47,500 nucleotides of DNA from Chrysomallon squamiferum (lineage: Eukaryota; Mollusca; Gastropoda; Neomphalida; Peltospiridae): NCBI GenBank assembly GCA_012295275.1, contig CM022672.1:31289527-31337026 (forward strand). Reading direction: 5' to 3'. This document shows positions 25,319-35,939 of the stretch, in pieces; the first letter of the stretch is position 1; the number at the start of each line of letters is the position of its first letter. Both the position numbers and the translations under genes were made by a program. The notes under the pieces are model-generated. The model ran no database searches. It was not told the origin of the DNA and was given only the letters and a program-made list of their open reading frames with translations.

Positions 25319-25396
<78 letters not shown>

Positions 25397-25397
25397 G
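25319..25397. repeat. (CT)n passing into (CA)n
   Basis: (CT)n at 25319-25387 followed by CACACACACA. Confidence 0.97.
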
Positions 25398-25416
25398 AAA
25401 GCGCGCACACTCACAC

Positions 25417-25602
25417 ATGCGCACGATAGCACACATTATCAGCTTACGATTAGTTTTAATGTCACTATTATTATGTTTTGTAGGGGCGGGCGAGCTGCAT
25501 GTGACGTCAGTTCCGGGTCATACTGTTTCACATAACAGCGTGTTAGCTGAGTACTTCCTCGACCCGGTGAAAAACACGTGTACCAAAAACTTCATGGAAT
25601 AA
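25417..25602 (+). CDS. Small open frame, possible secreted peptide or terminal exon (unrecognised)
   Basis: A 61-residue frame from ATG 25417 contains a hydrophobic stretch (IISLRLVLMSLLLCFVGAG) that could act as a signal peptide. A short polar region ends DPVKNTCTKNFME. The stop codon overlaps an AATAAA (GAATAAATT at about 25599), a candidate polyadenylation signal. Alternatively, the TATTATGTTTTGTAG just before 25482 looks like a splice acceptor, making this the last exon of a spliced gene. No family is recognised. Composition is more balanced than the flanks, which is the main reason for listing it. Confidence 0.25.
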   Translation: MRTIAHIISLRLVLMSLLLCFVGAGELHVTSVPGHTVSHNSVLAEYFLDPVKNTCTKNFME

Positions 25603-25609
25603 ATTCCAA

Positions 25610-25825
25610 ACGTTCACGCAGTCGTTATAAATGATTTACACATGCCGCATATATATATAAATCTACGAGTTCAGTATGTTAATGAAGGGTTGCTTTAATC
25701 GTTTTGTATTTTAGCGAATTTGTTTTTAAAGAAAAATATGTTGAGTAAAACAACAAGAAAATGATAAACAAGCAAATAAAATTAAAATAATACAATAAAT
25801 AAAAACATAAATACAAGTAGAGTAA

Positions 25826-25863
<38 letters not shown>

Positions 25864-26410
25864 AAGAAATAAAGAAAAATAAAATAAATTTAAAAAATAA
25901 AAAAAGAAGAAAGAAATAAACAGAAGAAAGAAAAATGTGTCTGCTGCTTTTGGAAAGAACGAACTAATTAGTTCAACTCTGGGAAAGTTTTCAGCAGCCA
26001 GAAGACAACTAGATACATACCGTGTACATTTGAAAGAAAGAAGAAAAATAAATAAATAAAAGTAAATAAAAAGAAAAAACATTAGAAAAATTAAAATAAT
26101 AAAAAGTAATAGACGCATTTTAAAAGAAATTAAAAATGTGACATCTGCCATTCTGTTATAACATTTTTTTAGTATTTTGATAATTTGCGAAAAACCGAAT
26201 AAAAAAAATTAAAATTAAAAAAAAGGAAAAAAAAAGAAGGTTGGATTTTGGTATCAACATATATATATCATTAACATAACTTCTTTTTCTCTTTTTTCTT
26301 TTTTAATACTGGAGTAATTGCAAGATAAAGTATGCGATTGTTTTTATTGTTATTCTTAGACTATAATCGATAAGCAAAAACTGACTTACGAAAATCTGTG
26401 AATACCAAAT

Positions 26411-26412
<2 letters not shown>
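25610..26412. other. No gene seen
   Basis: A-rich low complexity with poly-A at about 25832-25861 and several AAAG/AAAT runs. Confidence 0.5.

Positions 26413-26493
<81 letters not shown>
26413..26493. repeat. (GA)n microsatellite
   Basis: A pure GA run of about 80 bases. Confidence 0.97.
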
Positions 26494-26496
<3 letters not shown>

Positions 26497-26949
26497 CTTG
26501 TTAAAAATATACCCAAGAAAAGGAATCCCGCCATTATTACTTTGATAACTGCTATATTTAGTTGTATTTTGCTTTTAAAAGACAGTTATGATCATATATT
26601 TTAAGAACAGATAACAACAGCTATTAATGTCTGTATTTACCCTGTGACCACATTTAAAGAACTGATATAATCTAAACTTTTTTAGGAACAGCATCTCAAG
26701 TTACAAAACTAAATATTTATAACTAATAGGTAAGATAATTTCTTATGATTTTTAAAAAATAAAATGTAAAACGAACGCTCCTGAATCCGATTTGGAGTTC
26801 GTCTGTGTGTGTTGTGTCTGTATGTGTTTCTTGTGTTGTGTTTATTTATGAGTGAGTGTTGTATGTGGATATTTTTGTGTGTGTGATAGTGTTATGTGTG
26901 CGTGCGTGTGCGTGTGTCTGTGCAGTTATAAAAGACTATATGTGTGTTT

Positions 26950-27135
26950 GTCCGTGTAATCAATCTATCTGTCTGTCTCGACCCATTTATATATCTCTGT
27001 ATTTATCCATCTCACTCTTTGTTCGTCTTCTGGCTGTTGTTTCTATCTCTCAATCTGTCCATCTATCTCTCTGTCTATCCACCTATCTCTCTGCTTATCC
27101 ATATGTCTGTCTATCTCGCGGTCTGTCAATGTATC
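26950..27135. repeat. Degenerate (TCTA/TCTG)n tetranucleotide tract
   Basis: Repeated TATC, TCTG and CATC tetranucleotides; no coding evidence. Confidence 0.8.
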
Positions 27136-27269
27136 TCCATCCCTCTCTTCCCCGTTTTCATTCCTAATCACTTCTCCCTCCCTACCTCCCCACCCTTTGC
27201 TCTTTTCCATCTTGATTTCTTTTCTCACCATTTCTAATTTTTTTACTTCTTATTTACTGATACAAACCC

Positions 27270-27640
27270 ACTTTTCATTTTGTTTTTCTCTTTCTTTCCA
27301 TCTTTCTATTCTTTCCTTCCATCTTTCTGTTCTTTCTTTCTGTTCTATCTATATTTCTATCTTTCTTTTGTTTTTCTCTTTCTTTCTTCCTTTCTTTCTT
27401 TCCATCTTTCTATTCTTTCTTTCTATTCTATCTATATTTCTATCTTTCTTTTGTTTTTCTTTCTTTCTTCCTTTCTTTCTTTCCATCTTTCTATTCTTTC
27501 TTTCTATTCTATCTATATTTCTATCTTTCTTTTGTTTTTCTCTTTCTTTTTCTTTCTTTCTTTCCTTCCATCTTTCTATTCTTTCTTTCTATTCCATCTA
27601 TATTTCTATCTTTCTTTCTCTTTCTTTATCATTCAATTCT
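27270..27640. repeat. Polypyrimidine tract with ~82-bp tandem units
   Basis: CTATCTATATTTCTATCTTT recurs at about 27345, 27427, 27509 and 27595 inside a T/C-only background rich in CTTT. The units are about 82-86 bases. Confidence 0.85.
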
Positions 27641-27958
27641 TTCCATCTTTTTTCTTTCTATCATTCAATTCTTTCTAATTTTTCCCCCCTTCTTTCTTTG
27701 CTTTCTCAACGAGTCATCAATGTTTTCTTCTTCATTACAATTTCAACTTCTTAAACGCTATCTCCATTAGCGGATATCTTCTTGCTATAATTAGATAAAG
27801 TTTCGACTCTCAGGTCACCTCTGGAATACGTATACCGGCTGGTAAGGGAGTTGTATCGTTACGGGTGACTGGCAATCGTCACTGATACTGTGTGCCGTGT
27901 GCAAGCGTGTCTGTCAGTGGACTGGCATGCGCAGTGCAGCTGTTTGCGCGCGAGAGAG

Positions 27959-28006
27959 TGATGTCACGTGGTTATTTATACGTCGGCTGCTTCGGCTTGC
28001 ATCATT
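27959..28006 (+). promoter_or_regulatory. Candidate core promoter: CRE/E-box, TATA-like box, initiator
   Basis: TGATGTCACGTGG (27959-27971) combines CRE-like and E-box words. TATTTATA (27973-27980) lies about 30 bases upstream of an initiator-like TCATTAG (28002-28008). The surrounding 27880-28010 has raised G/C and CpG. The order and spacing fit a TATA promoter firing to the right, but no coding exon is recognised downstream, so the target gene is unknown. Confidence 0.35.
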
Positions 28007-28146
28007 AGTATCCGCAGAGCACAAAACACGAGATCAAATGCACACGAGTCTGACGACCTGAAAAATTATTTCCGACAACCTACAACTCTATCACACTCGT
28101 AAAAATGTTATTTTTGACTTTTCTTTTATTGTATATATATATATAT

Positions 28147-28198
28147 ATAATCGCATGCACACACACGTACACACACACACACACACATACATATATGT

Positions 28199-28239
<41 letters not shown>

Positions 28240-28265
28240 CTATGTGTGTGTGTGCATGCGATTAT
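28147..28265. repeat. Palindrome built on (CA)n/(TG)n arms
   Basis: ATAATCGCATGCACACACAC at 28147 is the reverse complement of GTGTGTGTGCATGCGATTAT ending at 28265. The arms continue as CA/TG repeats around a central TATATA block, giving a cruciform-capable 119-base palindrome. Confidence 0.88.
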
Positions 28266-28289
28266 AAATACATTCATAAACACACATAT

Positions 28290-28402
28290 AGGTACACATA
28301 CATATACGTGTGTGTATGTGTGTGTGTCTGTGTGTGTATATATATATACGTAAATAATTTATACATATACCTACCTACCTACCTACCTACCTATACTTTC
28401 AT

Positions 28403-28436
<34 letters not shown>
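28290..28436. repeat. (GT)n, (CTAC)n and (CA)n tracts
   Basis: GT-rich run at 28308-28337, (CTAC)n at about 28370-28393 and (CA)n at 28405-28436. Confidence 0.9.
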
Positions 28437-28439
<3 letters not shown>

Positions 28440-28494
28440 TGTTACGGAACGTATAAATACATACGTGCATACAACACAAACACATACATGTATA
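28437..28494 (+). repeat. 58-bp dispersed repeat, copy 1
   Basis: It begins AATTGTTACGGAACGTATAA and follows a (CA)n tract directly. It matches the copy at 28986-29043 at about 51 of 58 positions. Confidence 0.85.
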
Positions 28495-28759
28495 TATATA
28501 TATAGTGTGTATTTCATATGATCTTTCATTCATGTTAGATTTACTAGTTAACTGAAAAGCTTCAGTTATCGTAGAACTCGAGTGTTCTCCTGCTGCCAGA
28601 CTGTTACAGGTTTTTATCAAAATCTTATCACAGTCTCAGAAATTCCGCTAACGTAAAATGCAGTACATTGATGGCTTTTACAAATACACGTTATATTTAT
28701 GAACAGAACAGTTCGAAAATTTTATACATAGACAGTGTGTGCATGTGTCTATATATGTG

Positions 28760-28818
28760 GGTGTGTGTGTATGTGTGTGTATGTGTGTGTGTATGTGTGT
28801 GTGTATGTGTGTGTGTGT
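28760..28818. repeat. (GT)n with ATGT interruptions
   Basis: An imperfect GT run. Confidence 0.9.
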
Positions 28819-28916
28819 TCAGTTTTTTTACCACATGCATGAACATACAAAGAAACAAAGAAAACAAAGAGGAAAGAAGCGATCAAAAGAATTAAAGAAC
28901 GGTAATATTTCTTTTT

Positions 28917-28918
<2 letters not shown>

Positions 28919-28974
<56 letters not shown>
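28919..28974. repeat. (CT)n microsatellite
   Basis: A pure CT run of about 56 bases, 11 bases before the second copy of the 58-bp repeat. Confidence 0.97.
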
Positions 28975-28977
<3 letters not shown>

Positions 28978-28985
28978 ACACGGGC

Positions 28986-29043
28986 AATTGTTACGGAACG
29001 TGTAAATACATGCGTACTTACAACACAGACACATACTTGTACA
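28986..29043 (+). repeat. 58-bp dispersed repeat, copy 2
   Basis: It begins AATTGTTACGGAACGTGTAA and again lies next to a dinucleotide microsatellite. The same orientation as copy 1 suggests a short element that carries or attracts microsatellites. Confidence 0.85.
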
Positions 29044-29309
29044 CACAATCACACAGATACAGACGAACAACACATATATATATATATATAAAAAAAGAAC
29101 GTACAACATTTTGGCATTGTTTCAATTTGTAAAACAACGTTTCTATTAAAGTACAACGTTGTATTTTTCTCTGTGGTTACCAACAGAAAGATGCGGAGAC
29201 TGACAGAATGCGCGCGCGTTTATATGTTTCGGTTGCCATAGAAAGAATTGTGTTACCGTAGCTCTAGTAACCGAGTTAAACAGCAATATAAAGTAAAATT
29301 ATTAGTAAC

Positions 29310-29430
29310 AGCAGCAGTGTTAGTAGTTGTGGTAGCTCTTGTATGTAGTAGTTGTAGTAGTAGTAGTAATAGTGGTAGCAGTAGTTGAAGTAGTAGCAGT
29401 TGCAACAGTGGTGGTAGTAATAGTATTGTA
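29310..29430. repeat. Degenerate (GTA)n trinucleotide tract
   Basis: Imperfect GTA/GTT/GCA triplets. Confidence 0.85.
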
Positions 29431-30023
29431 ACTAATGTCACCGTAGCTACGCTAATATTAACCTACTAGCAATCGCAAACCCAATACCATCATTATATGA
29501 CCGGAAATACTACTACCAGGAAAAAAGCCCTAGAAAACCCCTCAAAAAAGGCCACAACCCACCAAAAAAAAAAAAAAAAATTCACCAACTGTTTTATGAC
29601 TTATTTGTATTTCATATTTACTTACTAGTTTGTATTTACACGTCTACAAATACAAACTATTAGAATTTTGGCACCTGCGTACTCATTTTTTTTTTCTAAC
29701 AGTCAAACGCTATGCTTTCATCCTCGTTTTTCTTTTTTCTTTTTTCTTTTTCATCTTCTCCTTCTGTACTGACATATGTTCTTAATAAGCAAGGTAAACC
29801 GCAGACACGTCAGTTTATTGTTCCAAGGACACGCGGTTCTAAAGACAGATTCTGCTGCTACATTAGACTGAACTTACAAACACGAGTAGAGACCCGGCAT
29901 TAATCTGCAAGACGTGTGTGAATGTAGCGCGGAGTCGACACCGGGAGACATGGAATTTCAGTTCAGTGTGGCTGATGGTTTCAGTCACAGAGTGAACGCC
30001 GTGTAGGAGTTTAACAGTCGCAG

Positions 30024-30323
30024 AGAATAAATACATCGACAGGCGCACTGACTCTACTGAACAACGAGCGGCTTGAATACCTGAAGCTCATAATCATCGG
30101 AGTACGAAACGATGAAGAAGGGGAAGTCAAACCCCATAAAAACAGACAGGAAAATGAGGGCAAAACTGTGTTTTCAGTCGGTGCAAAATTTATCTGGCGA
30201 ACAAGGGAATGCAACCCAGTTACTTGTGTTTTTATTCTATGTAAAGAAACCCGTATATTCCAACCCCTCTACCGCAGCTCACTGGTCAAAAAGAACTCAT
30301 ACACCCACGTTTATAATGAATGA
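30024..30323 (+). pseudogene. Possible cadherin-repeat fragment (weak)
   Basis: A stop-free plus frame starts after CAGTCGCAG and reads RINTSTGALTLLNNERLEYL followed by KLIIIGVRNDEEGE. This fits the cadherin-repeat pattern INxxTGxLxLxxxLDxExxxxYxLxVxAxD, with the LDRE and spacing degraded. Just upstream, in a different frame, is FSVADGFSHRVNAV then stop. The remaining ~65 residues to the stop at 30323 do not look like cadherin. There is no ATG and only weak splice signals. It could be a decayed exon or a chance match. Confidence 0.25.
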
Positions 30324-30560
30324 TGTAACATGTATTAAATACATAATATATTATTACTCGAATAGAGCCTATACACACACGTTTATAATGAATGATATAA
30401 GATATGTATTAAATACATAATATATTATTACTCGAAGAGAACCCATACACACATGTTCGTAATGAATGATATAATGTATTAAATACATAATATATTACTA
30501 CTCAAATGTAATGGTTACGCTGACGTTCATAATGAATAATATATAATACATTTTAAATAC
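30285..30560. repeat. ~72-bp tandem repeat, four copies
   Basis: AATGAAT words recur at 30315, 30387, 30461 and 30531, each preceded by ACGTTTATAATG-like sequence and followed by TATTAAATACATAATATATT. Confidence 0.88.
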
Positions 30561-30624
30561 ATAATAATATAGACATTAAAAATATCATATTTTCAGATTT
30601 AGTTTGTAATATATATAGCCTTTA

Positions 30625-30905
30625 CCCAATTATTATTATTATTATTATTAGTAGTAGTAGTAGTAGAAGTAGTACAATTAATAGTAGTTATAGTAATTGA
30701 AGTAACAGTAGTAGTAGTTGTAGTAATAGTAGTAATAGTAGTATTATATATTAATCTAACGTTTCTATTACAAATATAAAAACATCATTATTATCGTCAT
30801 TATTATATTACTAGTACTCTATTATTATTATTATTATTAATTTATTTAGTTAGTAATAGTAGTAGTAGTAGTAGTAGTTGTTGTTGTTGTTGTATTATTA
30901 TTAGT
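30625..30905. repeat. (ATT)n to (AGT)n compound trinucleotide tracts
   Basis: ATT runs switch directly to AGT/TAG triplets at about 30650, and similarly around 30830-30875. Confidence 0.85.
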
Positions 30906-30909
30906 AGTA

Positions 30910-31655
30910 GCATAAATGTGTTAATCGGGTTAAGATTGCAATATAAAAATTCTAAATTAATGTCAGTCTCGTAATATATTCTTTTTAAAAAAACCCCAGT
31001 ATTTAGGCGTATAAAATAATTACCAATATTATTATTATATATAACTTAGCATAACGGGTTTTAACTGTTAACGTGGAACTGGGAAAAAATAAACGCTTAC
31101 CTGATTATGTGTCATCTGCTACAGCAGTATTTTCACGAGATTCAGCGTTTCTGTCCGTCTCGTGCGTCTCACGCGCTTTGAGTCACTATGGCAATAGCTG
31201 AGTGACGGAGGCGATAGAAGTGGGAGGAGTTTACGTGCTAATATTTGTCAGAAATGTTGGCGGTTTATCTCTACGGCGGAACCCAGATAGGGAGGAAACT
31301 GGTAATGGTGGGTGACTAACGTCCACACAAAAATTTCTAGGTGAGGTTGCACTCCCGTCCCTCACAAAGCGTTAGATTCTGTCCTCTATGTTTAATATTC
31401 TCAACTCAACACCCCAAAATAAACGCAAACAGTCTAAGCTGTTTTTTACGTTGACTAAACAACCCCCCACCCCAGTAGACGTTTCGATACTGCCCCATGT
31501 GTGGCGTGGTACGTTATACAAGTTATTAAATGTGACATTTACAGAATACATAACTAATTATCTTTCCTCGCTTGGGGTGGGTGGGGACAAAAGAATTCCA
31601 GTATCAATATGAGAAGTTGACAAGTTGCATATTTTTATCATTTTGATGTTTAAAA
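30910..31655. other. No gene assigned
   Basis: Mostly A/T-rich. A more balanced, CpG-bearing segment at about 31110-31320 may be regulatory but has no recognised motif arrangement. Confidence 0.4.
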
Positions 31656-31658
31656 TAA

Positions 31659-31688
<30 letters not shown>
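31656..31688. repeat. (GT)n microsatellite
   Basis: A GT run of about 30 bases. Confidence 0.95.
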
Positions 31689-31690
<2 letters not shown>

Positions 31691-31782
31691 TCATTGAATT
31701 TATAGTGACAAGAATATATTTATCTACTTATATACTGAACTGAAAGCGACACACACATATATCGTTGACTATGTATACAAAT

Positions 31783-31783
<1 letters not shown>

Positions 31784-31847
<64 letters not shown>

Positions 31848-31942
31848 CTTTCACTAACATGTAGAACTGTCTTCAGATAAACTAAATATAGATGTAGACG
31901 CGTCTGTAAAACTGGTTTACACTGAATCAGATACAGATAGCT

Positions 31943-31997
<55 letters not shown>

Positions 31998-32095
31998 CTT
32001 TCACTAACAGAGAACTGAGATAAACTAAAATAGATGTAGACGCGTCTGTAAAACTGGAAGAATCAGATAAGTTTGTTAAGCTGATAGACAAGTTT
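31784..32095. repeat. Tandem duplication carrying (GA)n
   Basis: The block GCGAGAGAG...GACTCTTTCACTAACA followed by GATGTAGACGCGTCTGTAAA occurs twice (about 31784-31935 and 31943-32060). The second copy has small deletions. A shorter repeat of AAGTTTGTTAAGCTGATA follows at 32069-32106. Confidence 0.9.
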
Positions 32096-32542
32096 GTTAA
32101 GCTGATAATTGGACATTTTATAGGTTCTGTGACAACTGCATGTTGATAAAAATAAGTACGTAAGTAAGTAAATAAATAAATAAAGAATGATAAAACGAAA
32201 ATACTACTACTACTGCTACTACTACTAATAATAGTAATAGTAATAAAACTGACTAAGCGTCCAAATAAAATTTAAAATAGATCATTACAACATACAAATA
32301 ATCTCAGTTTTTCAGGAGTTTTCACATGCAAATCTTTAAAAGGTTCTTACTGCACCTTTAATTTAAATCGGTACCGGACCTAATACGGTAAACTTGATCA
32401 TGCAAACTACAGTTGCTTTTGAACGGGAAGTACTGGTTCATACTGCTGTTGCTATGACAACTAAACAATAATTTGTGTGCATCCTTTTATCTGATAATGT
32501 GAACGTAAACGAGCCGGTATTTTGTCATTCTCTTTTACATAA

Positions 32543-32645
<103 letters not shown>

Positions 32646-32808
32646 TCACACACACAGACACACACACTGAAACCTAACATTATGGTAGTTTGTATAGTTT
32701 GTAATATTGGTACAGTGATTCGAACAAACCACATACACGTACTCAGAATGTAATAGGTGTTTTCCACTCGATATACTCGAAAATAAATTTGGTTTCAAAT
32801 GATAGATC

Positions 32809-32809
32809 C

Positions 32810-32866
<57 letters not shown>
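32809..32866. repeat. (AAT)n microsatellite
   Basis: A pure AAT run of about 57 bases. Confidence 0.97.
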
Positions 32867-32869
<3 letters not shown>

Positions 32870-32981
32870 CAACCGTAGATAAAATAAGAAAAACTATTTA
32901 CAAAGTTAAGCTAATGAAAAATGAACTGTGTTAAAATAAATTATGTAGCTAAATAAAATATAATGATCAATAAATGTACAA

Positions 32982-33026
<45 letters not shown>

Positions 33027-33030
33027 CATA

Positions 33031-33620
33031 CAGTGGTACCTTGACTTACGAGTTTAATTCGTTCCTTGACCGAGGTCGTAACTCAAATTCGCTTGTATAT
33101 CAAATCAATTTTCCCAGATGAAATTCACTGAAATACCATTAATCCGTTCCAGCGCCCCAAAATCACCCCATTTTTTTGGTAAGGTGTTTTCAAATAATAG
33201 AAATGTATTTATAAATGACAAAATAAAAGAATGTAAAGAAATAAACTACTTTTGTAAAGTGTACTTATTTTACACCAAACAAATTATTTTAACGCCTTTG
33301 GCTGCAGTTACAGCCTTTATCGACTCCTCATGCCTCAGTATGGTACATATCGTAGAAGTACTAAGCTCGTACTGCCTAGCCAAGTCGACTACATGCACAC
33401 CTCGCTCATGTTTTTCTATGATTTCATGCTTTAATTCAAATGACATCATCCGCTTCTTCTTCTGAGTACTGTCCTTTGCACTCACTTTCTTAGGATCCAT
33501 GGTCAGAAAAAAAAGATTTTTTTGAAAAATACAGCACAAGATGCGAGCACAGCACAAGAGAGATGCTTCCATGGCGAGGTAACCACATAAAGTAAAAGAG
33601 TGAGACGCGGGATACATACA
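33031..33620 (-). mobile_element. Tigger/pogo-type DNA transposon fragment
   Basis: A terminal inverted repeat starts at 33031 (CAGTGGTACCTTGACTTACG), preceded by TA, the expected pogo/Tigger target dinucleotide. The inner end sequence with TTAATCCGTTCCAG also fits this family. Inside, on the minus strand, lies the start of a transposase (next entry). The opposite terminal repeat is absent: the element stops near 33620 at a (CATA)n tract. Most of the transposase gene is missing, so this is a dead, deleted copy. Confidence 0.82.
33270..33500 (-). pseudogene. Tigger-type transposase N-terminus (CENP-B-like HTH), truncated
   Basis: From ATG 33500 on the minus strand the frame reads MDPKKVSAKDSTQKKKRMM, then SFELKHEIIEKHERGVHVVD and LARQYELSTSTICTILRHEE. 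This is the first psq/CENP-B N-terminal helix-turn-helix typical of Tigger/jerky transposases, which binds the element's ends. The family-like sequence ends at about AAKGVK, and four residues later the frame stops. The second DNA-binding domain and the DDE catalytic domain are gone. About 76 residues remain of a protein that is normally over 500. Confidence 0.8.
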
Positions 33621-34070
33621 TACCTACATGCATAAATACATACAAGCATAAATACATACATACATATATATATATACCTATATAATCTCACTTAGAGACA
33701 CACTCACACATAGGAGGGATTAGAGCATGTATTTATATTTATATATGCACTTAAGATCTGGCTCTAACTAACTTCTGACGACACATACAGAAATGGAATA
33801 TTCAACTTGCCAGTGCCATGTTTCCAGGAAAACACAGATGCGCACAGAAATAACGAAAGTCAAAATACAGCGTGCTTTGTGGGAAGCGGTGATTACTCAG
33901 TTACTGGGCAGACTTTTCAAGGTTCTCTTCATGGCCGGACGGTGACGTTGTCAGCGGTATCTGCCGGGGTTTGTGAGGTCGTGATTGGACTTTGTCTTCC
34001 TGTGGTAGCGCCGTACTGTTATCAAAAGTCTAATGAAACGAACATAAAAAATACTCAATCCTAAATTATA
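33620..34070. other. (CATA)n tract and an unassigned open stretch
   Basis: (CATA)n-type repeats lie at 33621-33675. A plus-strand open stretch at 33807-34064 with balanced composition (contains FQGSLHGRTVTLSAVSAGV) has no recognised family and is not called as a gene. Confidence 0.3.
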
Positions 34071-34323
34071 CACAGACAGACAGATACACAGACAGCAACA
34101 CGTACAACTGCGAGGCTACATATAAAAGTACATTCGTGAGTCTGATTATCCAGATCATCACCTTCCATGTGAGTTTGTTATTAGTTTTTTTCTAAACTAA
34201 CCTTTCATAAGTATGAAGTACAAAAGGAATATAACATATCGGTGTATATTATATACAGTTTATTCTGTTTCCACAGTTTATTAACATAGACTATGATCAT
34301 ACAGACTAATTCCTATTAGTAAA

Positions 34324-34357
<34 letters not shown>

Positions 34358-34539
34358 TACTCCTGTTATTTAATGATCACCATTCACAGTAAATATCGAG
34401 TAAAAAGACACGTCGTGTTTCACAGTCTTCATTTAGCAGACAGCAAAAGTGTTTACTGATAGAGTGGGAGATAATTCCTTTACCACTTGCATGGAGAGAA
34501 TGCTTGAGTTATTTCCCTTTAGCGTTTCGAATTTATTCT

Positions 34540-35935
34540 AATTAATTGTATATTTTGAATAAAAGCTTTTGATACAATATATCGTTTAATATAAAGAAAT
34601 AGAAAAAAAAAAAAAAAAAAAAAGAAAAAGAAAAAATCCATATTCACATTTTGGAGTTTCAAATCAAATAAGGATATCAACCTTTTCTAATAAACAGGAA
34701 TCGTTTTTATATATAAATTACTAAACGTTTAAAACGTGACACGGGATATAGACAAGGGGATCTGTTATTTCACTGCGTTTTCATTTTGTGTGTTGAGAGT
34801 CTTGGAATCGTGGTAAGAAATAAAAAACATATAGATAAGGGATAGAGATAAACGGCAATGAATTTAAAATTTCTGTAAGCATCTGTGGAAATATTAAAAT
34901 ATGTTACGGATTTATCTGGTATTAAAGTTAATCCCTATCAAACAAATATAATAAACTTAGACAAAGACAAATTTGATCATAAAAAAAAGTGTTCAAAAAA
35001 AAAAAAAAAAAAAAGTTAAAATGGACTACAGAATTCATAATACTTCGGGTACGGTTTACCACGGATCTGTGTAAAATACAAGAATTAAACTTTAATGCAA
35101 AGTTGAAAGAGGTTAAAAGGCTGCTTGAAATGTTCTTAGTATCTTCTAAGAAATATTACTGCAATCAAAAGTTTAGTTTCATCGAAAGTTGTTTGTTTTT
35201 TCTTCACTGCCAAATCCAACAAACTACTTCTTTAAACTAGTAGAAACCTATCATTTCAGTTTATGTGGCCCGCCTGAGGAAGAGCCATGTCTCATGTGGT
35301 CCGCTTGAGACAAAGATTGTCGATGCCTGATTTAGAGGCTCACTGATATTAGTTTTCTGTTCAGCGTACAGTGAAACAAAATTGCTGAAACGCACAAATT
35401 CCTTTTGTAAAATTGAATTACTTATATGGCTAAACTTTCTAGAGAAATGTGAAACGATAAGGGACAAGATAAAAATACTATGTCAGTAGATTTAGTATAA
35501 CATTCATATTAAAACTGATAATAACTCAGTTTATTATAAGACACTGGCAAAGAAAGGAATTTTAGTTCTAAAGTAACTTTTTGTTAAATGCCACCTGGCT
35601 TTCATATATTGCATTTTGTAGAAAAGAAAATATAACTTTAGACCACTATTTACAGTTCACAACGGCGTGATTCTAGCAATTAATAACTAGTATAAACTGT
35701 TTTTATAAAATATATAAGAAAGCTAAATGGCAGGATATTTTTGGTACAGAGAGTTCTATAGCAAATGTTGGACAAGTGAATATCTTCTTCCATTCAAAGG
35801 TAACTTCAGACACAGAACTTAGATATTATCAGTGTAAGATCTTGTTAGTTATCATGTCAACTAGTAAGCATTTCCTATTATATGGTAGAAGAAAGATTGA
35901 GATAAATATGAAAATGTTTAGTGAAAATTTAATGC
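34540..35935 (+). mobile_element. Decayed LINE (non-LTR retrotransposon) reverse-transcriptase region
   Basis: Frame-broken translation on the plus strand follows the order of a LINE ORF2. KAFDTI (about 34562, RT motif A) is followed by GYRQGDLL...FILCVESLGI (about 34744), then ASVEILKYVTDLSGIKVNP (about 34880), KIQELNFNAKLKEVKRLLEM (about 35080), LPNPTNYFFKLVET (about 35208) and a thumb/C-terminal stretch with ANVGQVNIFFHSKVTSDTEL (about 35765). The YADD-type catalytic box expected between the second and third blocks is not found, consistent with a deletion. Many stops, frameshifts and poly-A insertions show it is old. The style resembles L1/Tx1-type elements, but the clade is a guess. Confidence 0.78.
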
Positions 35936-35939
35936 GCTT

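Noticed and set aside
28105-28505. Histidine-Threonine and Val-Cys repeat frames
   Set aside because: These are translations of CA/GT microsatellites.
33118-33465. Plus-strand open frame across the Tigger fragment
   Set aside because: It overlaps, on the opposite strand, the recognisable transposase N-terminus and the terminal repeat.
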